From Ruminococcaceae bacterium UBA6416 (lineage in GTDB: Bacteria; Bacillota; Clostridia; Oscillospirales; Acutalibacteraceae), in assembly GCA_002438505.1 (NCBI GenBank), contig DJPI01000026.1:1-57823 (forward strand): a stretch of DNA of 57,823 nucleotides, given 5' to 3'. The position numbers and the translations under genes were made by a program. Each line of letters opens with the position of its first letter. The first letter of the stretch is position 1. Below, piece by piece: positions 35,421-43,335 of the stretch. The notes under the pieces were generated by a model. It was not told where the DNA came from, ran no database searches, and saw only the letters and a list, made by a program, of their open reading frames with translations.

Positions 35421-37340
35421 ATGAAATTTAAAAAGCTATTTTTTCTTTTTGCGGCCGTGCTGATTCTTCTTGCGGCCTTTTCCGGCGCGGCAACCGTTTT
35501 TGCAAGGAGCGGCAGCGCTCAGGCTTTTCCGTATCCTGACGGAAATTTTGGCGACATTTCACCGTTGGTTGAAGTGATTGCTTTCAATGCCGCCATGGGC
35601 TCGTCCTCCGAAAAATGGAAGAATGTTGACAAAACCTCTCTCCCTGCGCTTGAAAATTTTCGTGCGGAATATTTTGCCGCAAAGTATAAGCTTCCGGAAA
35701 GGACGATTGCCGCAATTAATGACAGCGCGTTCATTGATGAGTTAGACGGCCTTATTGCCGAAAGCAGAAAGAAATTTCCAAAGAGCTTCCGGATTCTTGC
35801 AATCGGAAACAGCTTCAGCAATGATGCGATGAAGTATATCTATCAGATTGCAAAAAGCGCCGGAGCAAAAAATATTGTTGTTGCAAGTATGCACATAGCA
35901 TCCTGCGACCTCAAAACCCACAGAGCCAACGCCGAGGGCAACCTTTCCGTCTATAAATACTGCAAAAACAAAAACGGAAAATGGAAAGTGCGCAAAAATG
36001 TCAGCCTCATTTCGGCAATCGAGGATGAAAGCTGGGATTACATCACTTTTCAGCAGTCCAGCCCGCTCAGCGGTATTGAAAAAAGCTATAACCGCGACCT
36101 CGACTTCATGGTTGACTATGTTTTGAAAAACCGTCCGCGCAAAACAACAAGGCTCTGCTGGCACATGACGTGGACGTTTTCAAAAAAATATAGCAAGGAG
36201 TGTTTTGCCGCCTATAACTTTGACCAGATGAATATGTACAATGCAATTTGCAGCGCGGTGAGAGACAAAATTGTTCCGAACAAAAGCTTTGCCGTACTCA
36301 TTCCGGTTGGAACGGCCGTTCAAAACCTAAGAACAAGCTATATCGGCGACAGGCTCAACCGGGACGGCCGCCATCTTAATGCGCTTGGTCAATACACGGC
36401 GGCAATGACCTTTGTCCGTGCGCTCGGCTTCAGTATCGACTCCGTGTCATGGATTCCGAAGGAGAAAAAGGTTTCAAAAACCTATCTTCCGGCTGTCAAG
36501 GCCGCCGTCAATGATTCAATTTCATCTCCTCTTTCCGTCACGGACGAGAGCCGGATATGCAACCACAAAACAACAAAAAACGGCGCTTTTAACACTGTTG
36601 TCAAACTTACTTCCAAAAAAGCAACCTGCAAAGCAAGCGGCCTCACCGAAGGCTCTTTCTGCAAGGTTTGCGGAAAAGCACTGAAAAAGCAGCAGGTCAT
36701 ACCGAAGCTTTCAAGTCATAAATATGTTTTCACGGTTAAAACGCAGGCAACGGAAAACGTCAACGGAGAAACCGTTGGAACCTGCAAAGTCTGCAGACAG
36801 ACCAGAAAGCGCGTTATTCACAGGATAAAGAGCGTTTCGCTTTCAAAATCAACATTCACATTCAATAATAAAACCGTCACTCCGGCGGTTACCGTCAAGG
36901 ACAGCGCCGGAAAAACTCTTAAAGAGGGCGCCGATTACACCCTCTCATTTTCCGGCGGACGCAAGGAAGTTGGCAAGTATTCTGTTCGTGTGTCTTTCAA
37001 GGAAAAATACAAAGGAAAGGCTCAGCTTTTTTTCAGCATTGTTCCGCGCAAAACTTCAATCAAATCTGCAAAACAGCTTTTAAAGGGCATTGCCCTCGTT
37101 TGGAACGAACAGGAGAATGTGACAGGCTATATCATTGAATACGGCACCGACCCGAATTTTTCCGGCTCAAGCGTCAAACAAATCAAAGTCAAGGCTGCAG
37201 CAACGGGGAAATGGATTGAAACGGGCAAAAGGGGAACTTACTTTGTCCGCATAAGAGCCTATAAAAACGCGGCCTTTGACGGCAAAAGGGCGGCCTTTTG
37301 TTCGGCCTGGAGCGAAAGCAAAAAAATCACAATCAAATAA
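35421..37340 (+). CDS. Secreted SGNH hydrolase (DUF4886-like) with Cys-pair and beta repeats
   Basis: This 639-residue protein has a signal peptide (about 1-29). The SGNH-like domain (about 120-350) starts with ILAIGNSFSNDA, Ser131 being the probable nucleophile. It ends with RDGRHLNALGQ, the DxxH pair. Next come two segments with CxxC pairs (CKVCGKALKK, CKVCRQTRKR) resembling extracellular zinc-ribbon-like repeats. A beta repeat (SLSKSTFTFNNKTVTPAVTV) and a C-terminal fibronectin III-like domain complete it. Relatives include sialate or carbohydrate O-acetylesterases, so deacetylation of glycans before fucosidase action is a reasonable inference. It is 28 bp behind the GH29 gene. Confidence 0.8.
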   Translation: MKFKKLFFLFAAVLILLAAFSGAATVFARSGSAQAFPYPDGNFGDISPLVEVIAFNAAMGSSSEKWKNVDKTSLPALENFRAEYFAAKYKLPERTIAAINDSAFIDELDGLIAESRKKFPKSFRILAIGNSFSNDAMKYIYQIAKSAGAKNIVVASMHIASCDLKTHRANAEGNLSVYKYCKNKNGKWKVRKNVSLISAIEDESWDYITFQQSSPLSGIEKSYNRDLDFMVDYVLKNRPRKTTRLCWHMTWTFSKKYSKECFAAYNFDQMNMYNAICSAVRDKIVPNKSFAVLIPVGTAVQNLRTSYIGDRLNRDGRHLNALGQYTAAMTFVRALGFSIDSVSWIPKEKKVSKTYLPAVKAAVNDSISSPLSVTDESRICNHKTTKNGAFNTVVKLTSKKATCKASGLTEGSFCKVCGKALKKQQVIPKLSSHKYVFTVKTQATENVNGETVGTCKVCRQTRKRVIHRIKSVSLSKSTFTFNNKTVTPAVTVKDSAGKTLKEGADYTLSFSGGRKEVGKYSVRVSFKEKYKGKAQLFFSIVPRKTSIKSAKQLLKGIALVWNEQENVTGYIIEYGTDPNFSGSSVKQIKVKAAATGKWIETGKRGTYFVRIRAYKNAAFDGKRAAFCSAWSESKKITIK

Positions 37341-37357
37341 AACAGGGAGGAATCATA

Positions 37358-37897
37358 ATGAGCAAAGTTTTGGTTATCACAACAAGCTTGAGAAAAATCA
37401 GCAACTCGGAGCTTCTTGCCGATGAGTTCATCAAAGGCGCAAAGGACGCCGGTCATGACGTTGAAAAAATCTCTTTGCGCGGCCGGAAGCTCGGATACTG
37501 CATCGGCTGCCTTTCCTGCCAGAAAACGGGAAAATGCGTGATAAAAGACGATATGACCGAAATCAACCAAAAGCTGCATGACTGCGATGCGGTGGCTTTT
37601 GCAACGCCAATATATTATTATGAAATGTGCGGCCAGATGAAAACTCTGCTTGACCGCGCAAATCCGCTTTACGGCTCAGACTACCGGTTCAGGAAGGTAT
37701 ATCTCCTTTCAACTGCGGCCGAAAACGATGAAAACACGGCTGATCGCGCAATAGAAGGACTTTGCGGCTGGGTTGAATGCTTTGAAAAAGCCGAGTTTGC
37801 CGGAACGGTGTTTGCCGGCGGGGTGAACGAACCGGGCGAGGTCAGAACAAGCCCGAGCCTTAAAGAGGCATATAAACTCGGAAGCGAGATTGAGTGA
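37358..37897 (+). CDS. NADPH-dependent FMN reductase / iron-sulfur flavoprotein
   Basis: This 179-residue flavodoxin-like protein has the phosphate-binding region VITTSLRKISNSELLADEF. A compact cysteine motif C-x2-C-x2-C-x5-C (Cys48, 51, 54, 60) matches that which binds a 4Fe-4S cluster in iron-sulfur flavoproteins. It should be a cytoplasmic electron-transfer or reductase protein using FMN. The ATG at 37358 has AGGGAGG upstream; a start 60 bases earlier does not. It lies 17 bp after the SGNH gene and closes that operon, though the metabolic link is not obvious. Confidence 0.88.
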   Translation: MSKVLVITTSLRKISNSELLADEFIKGAKDAGHDVEKISLRGRKLGYCIGCLSCQKTGKCVIKDDMTEINQKLHDCDAVAFATPIYYYEMCGQMKTLLDRANPLYGSDYRFRKVYLLSTAAENDENTADRAIEGLCGWVECFEKAEFAGTVFAGGVNEPGEVRTSPSLKEAYKLGSEIE

Positions 37898-37936
37898 TTT
37901 AATTAACTGAAAAAAATCAAATGTTCACCGCTCAGG

Positions 37937-37982
37937 GCGGCTCGGAAAGGCACTTAAATCCTTTCCGAGTCGCTCGTTTTTT
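37937..37982 (+). terminator. Terminator of the fucosidase operon
   Basis: A 10-bp core stem (CTCGGAAAGG / CCTTTCCGAG), extended by GCGG / TCGC to about 14 pairs, is followed by TCGTTTTTT. Confidence 0.85.
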
Positions 37983-38192
37983 GCTTATGCGGAAAACTTC
38001 ACAATGCAGCGCGGAAATGATAAAAAGAGAGCGGCTTTTTCAAACCGTCAACACCGGCTCTCGGTGAATGCTCGCGCACACTTTTCCGCTTTTTCTTAAT
38101 ATTAATTCCAACATTATGACTGATTTTGTTTATAAACCGTCATATTCAGGGAAAACATTCATAAATTGTTTATATTTTCACTCGAAAACCTG

Positions 38193-38274
38193 TTGATAAA
38201 AATTTCAACACCATGTATACTTTTAACGTGAATCAACACAGTGTCGGTCTTTAAATCAGCTGTGTGATTTTTTT
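38193..38274 (+). promoter_or_regulatory. Promoter and attenuator-like leader of the NRPS-like operon
   Basis: TTGATA (38193-38198) and TATACT (38216-38221) are 17 bp apart. Close to the predicted start of the RNA, AATCAACACAG (38231-38241) pairs with CTGTGTGATT (38260-38269), one A bulged. A run of seven T follows (38268-38274). This has the form of an intrinsic terminator lying ahead of the first gene. Confidence 0.6.
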
Positions 38275-38314
38275 GGAGTTTTATTATATTTTTTTGGACA
38301 GGAGAAAAAACATT

Positions 38315-39964
38315 ATGGCAAGAAAAATGAAAGCACCGCATCCGTTTATCGAAGTGCCGGATTTCAAAACCGCACGCGAAATGATTGAATACGGTCATAT
38401 CAAAGGCGGCGACCAAAAGCAGTATGTCTATCTTGAAACGCGGACAAAGGAACGCACAAAGTCCTTTAATGAGGTTTGGTATGACACCGTTGGCCTCGGC
38501 CAGAATCTTTATATGCGCGGCCTTTCCGGAAAAAAGGTTGCAATCCTCAGCGACAACAGCTATTACTGGATTGCTTGTTTTTATTCAATTCTCACCGGAA
38601 AATACACTGTTATTCCCCTTGATGCAAAGCTCATGGACGATGACATCATTGACATTATGAGAAGAAGCCACTGCGATGCAATCTACTACTCGGACGAATT
38701 TGCCGGTACCGTTGAAAAGCTCAAGAAGGCTGATGGCGTCTGCCTCAAGGAATACATAAAAATCAGCGATTTCTATGACCTCATTGAAGAGGGTCACGCC
38801 GACATCAAAGCCGGAAACAAGTGCTATCTTGACGAGCCTCCGCTTCCGGAAGATATTGCAACAATCGTTTTCACCTCCGGAACAACCGGAAAAAGCAAGG
38901 GCGTAATGCTCAGCCACAAAAACATTATGACCTCTGCCGTCTCTTCCGCAAGACTCATTCAGGGTGACCACGCAATCGGATTTTTGCCGATGAACCATAC
39001 CTTTGCCTGGGCGAGCGCACTCTTCCTTATTAATGTTTTCACCGGCTGGGGTTATATCTGCCGCAGTCTTAAGGATATTCCGCAGGATATGAAAAAGTAC
39101 CATCCTCAGAATATTGCCGGAGTTCCGCTTCTTATTGAAACAATCTATAAAACCGTTTGGCGCACAGCCGAAAAGACCGGCAGGGCAGACAAGCTGCGCA
39201 AAGGTATCAAGCTGAGCAATTTCCTGCGCGACAAGCTTGGAATCGACATCAGAAGAAAGCTCTTTAAGCAGGTTATTGACGGTCTTGGCGGCGAGCTTGA
39301 ATATATCGTTATCGGCGGCGCATATCTTGACCCGGTTTATGAAAAAGGTCTCAGCGACCTTGGAATAGAAGTATTCAACGGTTACGGCACAACCGAATGC
39401 TCGCCGGGGATCACAATTTCAACCTATGAAAATTACAAATTCGGCTCCTGCGGAAAGCCCATGGGATGCGAAATTAAAATCAAAGATCCGGACGAGGACG
39501 GTATCGGTGAAATTTGCGTCAAGGGCGATAACGTAATGGTCGGTTATTTTGAGGATCCCGAGGCCACGGCCTCCGTTTTTGACGGCAACTGGTTTAAAAC
39601 CGGTGACTTCGGCTATATTGACGAGGACGGCTTCTTGTTCTATGTCGGACGCAAAAAGAACCTCATTGTTCTTTCAAACGGAAAGAACGTCTCTCCCGAG
39701 GAGCTTGAGGATCAGCTGACAAGACTTGACTATGTCAAGGAAGTCATAGTTTCCGAAGAGGACAACCTCATCACCGCAGAGTTCTATCTTGATGAGGAGC
39801 TTTGTCCGGACGCAAAGGAAAAAATTAAAGAGGACGTCAAAAAATATAACGCAACTCTCCCATCATACAAAAGAATTCTTCAGATCAAAACCAGGGATAC
39901 GGAATTCCCGAAAACCACAAGTCTTAAAATCAAAAGAAAGTATAAGGATGATATAAAGGTATGA
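38315..39964 (+). CDS. AMP-dependent acyl ligase, first of the NRPS-like operon
   Basis: This 549-residue protein is an ANL-superfamily adenylating enzyme. Motifs in order: P-loop-like FTSGTTGKSKG, NGYGTTECSPGI, the hinge region TGDFGYIDEDGFLFYVGRKKNLIVLSNGKNVSPEE, and a C-terminal Lys in TTSLKIKRK. It resembles long-chain fatty acyl-CoA or acyl-AMP ligases more than amino-acid adenylation domains. It would activate a fatty or other carboxylic acid with ATP and pass it to CoA or to the carrier protein at 42972. I place the start at 38315 after AGGAG (38300-38304). The next ligase gene overlaps its stop by four bases. The acid substrate cannot be read from sequence with confidence. Confidence 0.88.
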   Translation: MARKMKAPHPFIEVPDFKTAREMIEYGHIKGGDQKQYVYLETRTKERTKSFNEVWYDTVGLGQNLYMRGLSGKKVAILSDNSYYWIACFYSILTGKYTVIPLDAKLMDDDIIDIMRRSHCDAIYYSDEFAGTVEKLKKADGVCLKEYIKISDFYDLIEEGHADIKAGNKCYLDEPPLPEDIATIVFTSGTTGKSKGVMLSHKNIMTSAVSSARLIQGDHAIGFLPMNHTFAWASALFLINVFTGWGYICRSLKDIPQDMKKYHPQNIAGVPLLIETIYKTVWRTAEKTGRADKLRKGIKLSNFLRDKLGIDIRRKLFKQVIDGLGGELEYIVIGGAYLDPVYEKGLSDLGIEVFNGYGTTECSPGITISTYENYKFGSCGKPMGCEIKIKDPDEDGIGEICVKGDNVMVGYFEDPEATASVFDGNWFKTGDFGYIDEDGFLFYVGRKKNLIVLSNGKNVSPEELEDQLTRLDYVKEVIVSEEDNLITAEFYLDEELCPDAKEKIKEDVKKYNATLPSYKRILQIKTRDTEFPKTTSLKIKRKYKDDIKV

Positions 39965-41508
39965 GCAAGATAAATACCGTTAGACAACTTGTTGACTATG
40001 CCGCAGACAAATACGGCAGCAAGGACTTTTGCCGCTATATCCGGGATGGAAAGGTTGCAAAGAAAAGCTATGACGAATTTCGTGAAGATTGCCTTGCAGT
40101 CTGCCGCTATATCCGCTCGGTGAAAAAGGAGCGTATTCACATTGCCTTCATCGGAAGCACAAATTATGAATACATCGCCTGCCTGACCGGAATGATTTTC
40201 AGCGGCAATGTTGTTGTTCCCTTTGCGCCGGACATTAGTGTTGATGAGGCGGCAGATCTTTTTGAGGATGCAGACATTGAGCTGCTTTTCTGCGAGGACG
40301 CTTTTTGCGAAAAGGCCAAGGAGGTTCAAAAAAGATATCCCGGCCTCAAGGGCGTTGTCTCGCTCGGCAACGCGCAATGGTTTGATGGGATTTTTGAAAA
40401 ATACAAAACAGGCTCGTTTTATAACGGACTTTCAAACATTCCGGAATATCCCGATCATTGCTCGCTCATCGTCTATACCTCAGGAACAACCGGCCGCAGG
40501 AAGGGTGTAATGCTCTCCAACCGGAACCTTGCCGCAAATACCTGCTATAACGAGTACAACATGGATTCAACGGACGTCAGCTTTTCCGTTCTTCCAATGC
40601 ACCACGTTTTTTGCTATTCGTGCGATGTGCTCAAAACTATTTATGACGGCGGAACACTCTGCCTCAATGGTGAGCTGCGCAATCTTTACACAAATTTTCT
40701 CGTTTTTGAGCCAACGATAATGAGAATTGTTCCCGCGCTTTGCAAGTCAATTCTCACAAGAATAAAAATTACGGAAAAGCAGAACCCCACTCTCACGCCG
40801 CGCGAAGCGGCAGAAAAGGTTGTTGGAAAAAATTTCCGGCGGATGATTGCCGGTTCGGCCTTTCTTTCCGCCGCACTCATTGACGGCTTTGAAAAATACG
40901 GGATAACCGTCCGTCAGGGATACGGAATGAGCGAATGCAGCCCGAGAATTTCCACCTCAGACTTTGTTGACACCGAAAACAAATATTCAAACGGAAAGGT
41001 TCTTTCCGTCAATGAGGTCAGAATTGTTGACAACGAAATTCAGGTTAAAGGCCCCTCGGTCATGCTCGGCTATTACAAGCGTCCCGAGGAGACGGCGGCG
41101 GCTTTCACAGAGGATGGCTTTCTTCACACCGGTGACCTCGGATATCTCAAAGGCAGTCACATCTATCTCACCGGAAGGAAAAAGAACCTTATCATTCTTT
41201 CCAATGGCGAAAATGTTTCTCCGGAGGAAATTGAAAACCGTTTTGTTGATGACGGAGTGGTGAAGGAAATTGTTGTTATCGGTGAAAACGATAAGTTTAT
41301 CGCCGAGATATATCCGGACTTACAGTTCGCCGAAGCGCACGGCATCAAGGACATTGAAGGTGAGATTCAAAAAATTGTTGACCGCGTCAACATTGAATCG
41401 CCGTCCGACCGCCAGATTTTTGCTTTCAGGCTCAGAGAAAAGCCTTTTGAGCGCACTTCAACGGGCAAAATTAAGCGCTCTGAATTTTACTATAAAGGTG
41501 TCGGCTGA
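39961..41508 (+). CDS. AMP-dependent ligase / adenylation enzyme, second of the NRPS-like operon
   Basis: This 515-residue ANL-superfamily enzyme has YTSGTTGRRKG, RQGYGMSECSPRIS, TGDLGYLKGSHIYLTGRKKNLIILSNGENVSPEE and the C-terminal catalytic Lys in TSTGKIKRSEF. It overlaps the first ligase by ATGA, so the two are translationally coupled. It differs enough from its neighbour to suggest a different substrate, for example an amino acid or a second acid. With the free condensation protein and carrier it forms a complete, dissociated NRPS-like module. Whether it loads the carrier at 42972 or makes an acyl-CoA is undecided. Confidence 0.88.
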   Translation: MSKINTVRQLVDYAADKYGSKDFCRYIRDGKVAKKSYDEFREDCLAVCRYIRSVKKERIHIAFIGSTNYEYIACLTGMIFSGNVVVPFAPDISVDEAADLFEDADIELLFCEDAFCEKAKEVQKRYPGLKGVVSLGNAQWFDGIFEKYKTGSFYNGLSNIPEYPDHCSLIVYTSGTTGRRKGVMLSNRNLAANTCYNEYNMDSTDVSFSVLPMHHVFCYSCDVLKTIYDGGTLCLNGELRNLYTNFLVFEPTIMRIVPALCKSILTRIKITEKQNPTLTPREAAEKVVGKNFRRMIAGSAFLSAALIDGFEKYGITVRQGYGMSECSPRISTSDFVDTENKYSNGKVLSVNEVRIVDNEIQVKGPSVMLGYYKRPEETAAAFTEDGFLHTGDLGYLKGSHIYLTGRKKNLIILSNGENVSPEEIENRFVDDGVVKEIVVIGENDKFIAEIYPDLQFAEAHGIKDIEGEIQKIVDRVNIESPSDRQIFAFRLREKPFERTSTGKIKRSEFYYKGVG

Positions 41509-41538
41509 AAACCGGCCGAACAAAAAGGAGGAAACATC

Positions 41539-42966
41539 ATGTTTGAAAGAACGCTTCCAACGGGAGAAAAGGTTGACGCCTTTCCCCTTGCAACTCCGCA
41601 GCAGTTCATGCTTTTCATGTCCATGCAGTACGGCGCCCATTACCCGGTCAACAACATCGGTTCGGGTTATTACTGGCAGGGTGAAATGGATTTTGACCTC
41701 ATGAAAGAGGCGGTTCTTGAAGCCGTTTCTCGCTGTGACACAATGCGTCTGCGCTTTATGCCGGATGAGCAGTACAAGGTTCTTCAATATATCACGCCGA
41801 AAAGCGAGATGGAGATTGAAACGTGGGATTACAGCGCCATGTCCCTCAAAGAGGCGCATGAAAAGCTCCTTGAGTTTTCTCACGGTCAGATTCCAATGTT
41901 CTTTTGCGAGATTCACACAATAAAGCTCATGAAGCTTGCCGAGGGGTATAACGGAATTTTCATGAAGCTTCATCACCTTGCAATGGACGCTTTTTCCGTT
42001 AAGGTCTTTCTGCGTGACATTATGGAGCTTTACCTTCACAAGCTCAAAGGTACGCCGTATCCGAAGCCTATGCGTCCGTATATCCCGGCGCTCATGGGTG
42101 AGCTTGCATATCTCAAAAGCGAGCAGTACGCCGCCGACAAAAAATACTGGGAAGAGTCCCTTTCAAAAACGAGTGAGCCGATTTTTACCGACTATATGCT
42201 TGAAAGCAGACTCAAACAGCAACGCAGGGAGCACCCGACTCACCGCTTTGCGGATATTCATTCCGGTTCTCCGGCCGCAAAGGCAAAGATTTTTGATATG
42301 ACGGAGGATGAAACAAACGCCCTTTCAAAAATGTGTGCCGAAAACGACCTCTCGCTTTGCGCCGCACTTTCAATGGGTGTCCGCACCGCGCTTTCCGTTT
42401 TTAATGACAACGAGGAGGACGTCTCATTCAAAATGATTGTTGACCGCAGAGGTTCCCTTGCAGAAAAGAAGTCCGGCGGAATACGCATCAACTTTTTCCC
42501 GATGCGCAGCATTATAACCCCCGAGATGACCTTCTCTGAGGCTGTGCGCAACATCATGGAGGTTCAAAACGAAATTTACAGCCACTGCTCACTGAGCTTT
42601 GCTGAAATGCTTGCCGAGCGCCATAAGTCGATGCCGAAGGACGCGAAGCCCGATTCAACCTATGACAGTATGGGCTTCTCATATCAGCCGCTGATGCTTA
42701 TCCCCAATGTTGACGAAAAAACGGCAAGGAGCGCAAAGGGCGTCTGGTATAACAACGGTGCGTCAATGATTCCGCTTTATCTCACGGCGAGACACAGGGC
42801 GAATGACAGCGGCCTTGAATTCATTTTTGAATACAGACTCACGCCGAACCCTGAGCACGATCTTGACGTTTTCTTCCAAAAAATGCGCATTGCTTTGAAC
42901 CTCGGCGCGAAGAACCCGGAAATCAAAGTTGGCGAAATTCTTGAAAAATGTGCTGTTGAAAGGTGA
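41539..42966 (+). CDS. Free-standing NRPS condensation-domain protein
   Basis: This 475-residue cytoplasmic protein is a single condensation domain of the chloramphenicol-acetyltransferase-like fold. The catalytic motif HHLAMDA spans 145-151. The latch and channel motifs are recognisable but divergent (VDRRGSLAEKKSGGIRINFFPMR). Such proteins join an acyl group from a carrier or CoA to an amine or alcohol, as in lipopeptide starter condensation. It is 30 bp behind the second ligase, with AAAGGAGG before the ATG, and directly ahead of the carrier gene. Relatives also include wax-ester-type acyltransferases, so ester formation is an alternative to amide formation. Confidence 0.85.
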   Translation: MFERTLPTGEKVDAFPLATPQQFMLFMSMQYGAHYPVNNIGSGYYWQGEMDFDLMKEAVLEAVSRCDTMRLRFMPDEQYKVLQYITPKSEMEIETWDYSAMSLKEAHEKLLEFSHGQIPMFFCEIHTIKLMKLAEGYNGIFMKLHHLAMDAFSVKVFLRDIMELYLHKLKGTPYPKPMRPYIPALMGELAYLKSEQYAADKKYWEESLSKTSEPIFTDYMLESRLKQQRREHPTHRFADIHSGSPAAKAKIFDMTEDETNALSKMCAENDLSLCAALSMGVRTALSVFNDNEEDVSFKMIVDRRGSLAEKKSGGIRINFFPMRSIITPEMTFSEAVRNIMEVQNEIYSHCSLSFAEMLAERHKSMPKDAKPDSTYDSMGFSYQPLMLIPNVDEKTARSAKGVWYNNGASMIPLYLTARHRANDSGLEFIFEYRLTPNPEHDLDVFFQKMRIALNLGAKNPEIKVGEILEKCAVER

Positions 42967-42971
42967 AAAAA

Positions 42972-43184
42972 ATGAACGAGCTTATTAAAATTATTGAGAA
43001 CTATGTTGAATATGACGGCGAAATCACGCCGGAACTCACTTTTAAAAACGACCTTGGACTTTCCTCCTTTGACACCGTCTGCATGATTGAGGAACTCAAA
43101 TCAGTGTTCAAAAAGCACCTTGAGCCTTCAGACTTCATCAGGTACAAAACCGTTGGAGAGATGGCAAAGTTCCTGGCGGAATAA
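42972..43184 (+). CDS. Acyl/peptidyl carrier protein
   Basis: This 70-residue acidic helical protein has the phosphopantetheine site DLGLSSFD, with Ser32 the likely attachment residue. Its length is typical of a free carrier protein. I use the ATG at 42972; a GTG at 42963 would overlap the previous gene but is poorly spaced. The ribosome binding site AAGGTGA overlaps the stop region of the condensation gene, so the two are coupled. As the last gene of the operon it would hold the growing acyl or aminoacyl chain. A phosphopantetheinyl transferase is not in the window. Confidence 0.9.
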   Translation: MNELIKIIENYVEYDGEITPELTFKNDLGLSSFDTVCMIEELKSVFKKHLEPSDFIRYKTVGEMAKFLAE

Positions 43185-43233
43185 TTATGTCAGTATCTGC
43201 TTTTGGCGGTACTTAATAAAACTCCTTCCAAAA

Positions 43234-43280
43234 AAACAGCGGCGCGCACCGATTTTCCCCTTTTCGGTGCGCGCTGTTGT
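43234..43280 (+). terminator. Terminator of the NRPS-like operon
   Basis: A GC-rich 11-bp stem (GCGCGCACCGA / TCGGTGCGCGC) is followed by TGTTGTTTTC. Confidence 0.8.
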
Positions 43281-43298
43281 TTTCATTAAAAAGAAAAT

Positions 43299-43325
43299 GG
43301 GGCTGACCTTTTGAAAGACAGCCCC
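43299..43325 (-). terminator. Terminator of the fuc operon
   Basis: On the minus strand, GGGGCTG pairs with CAGCCCC and ATTTTCTTTTT follows. It lies just past the fucI stop. Confidence 0.82.
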
Positions 43326-43335
43326 GTTGTTTTAA

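Larger units (their letters stand above)
37898..38314. other. Intergenic region with terminator, promoter and leader
   Basis: About 417 bp contain no gene. They hold the terminator of the fucosidase operon (37937-37982), an AT-rich stretch, and the promoter and leader of the NRPS-like operon (38193-38314). Nothing else was recognised at 37983-38192. Confidence 0.7.

Noticed and set aside
41458..42039. 193-codon minus-strand frame opposite the condensation gene
   Set aside because: It is a shadow of HHLAMDA-containing coding sequence, with no ribosome binding site.
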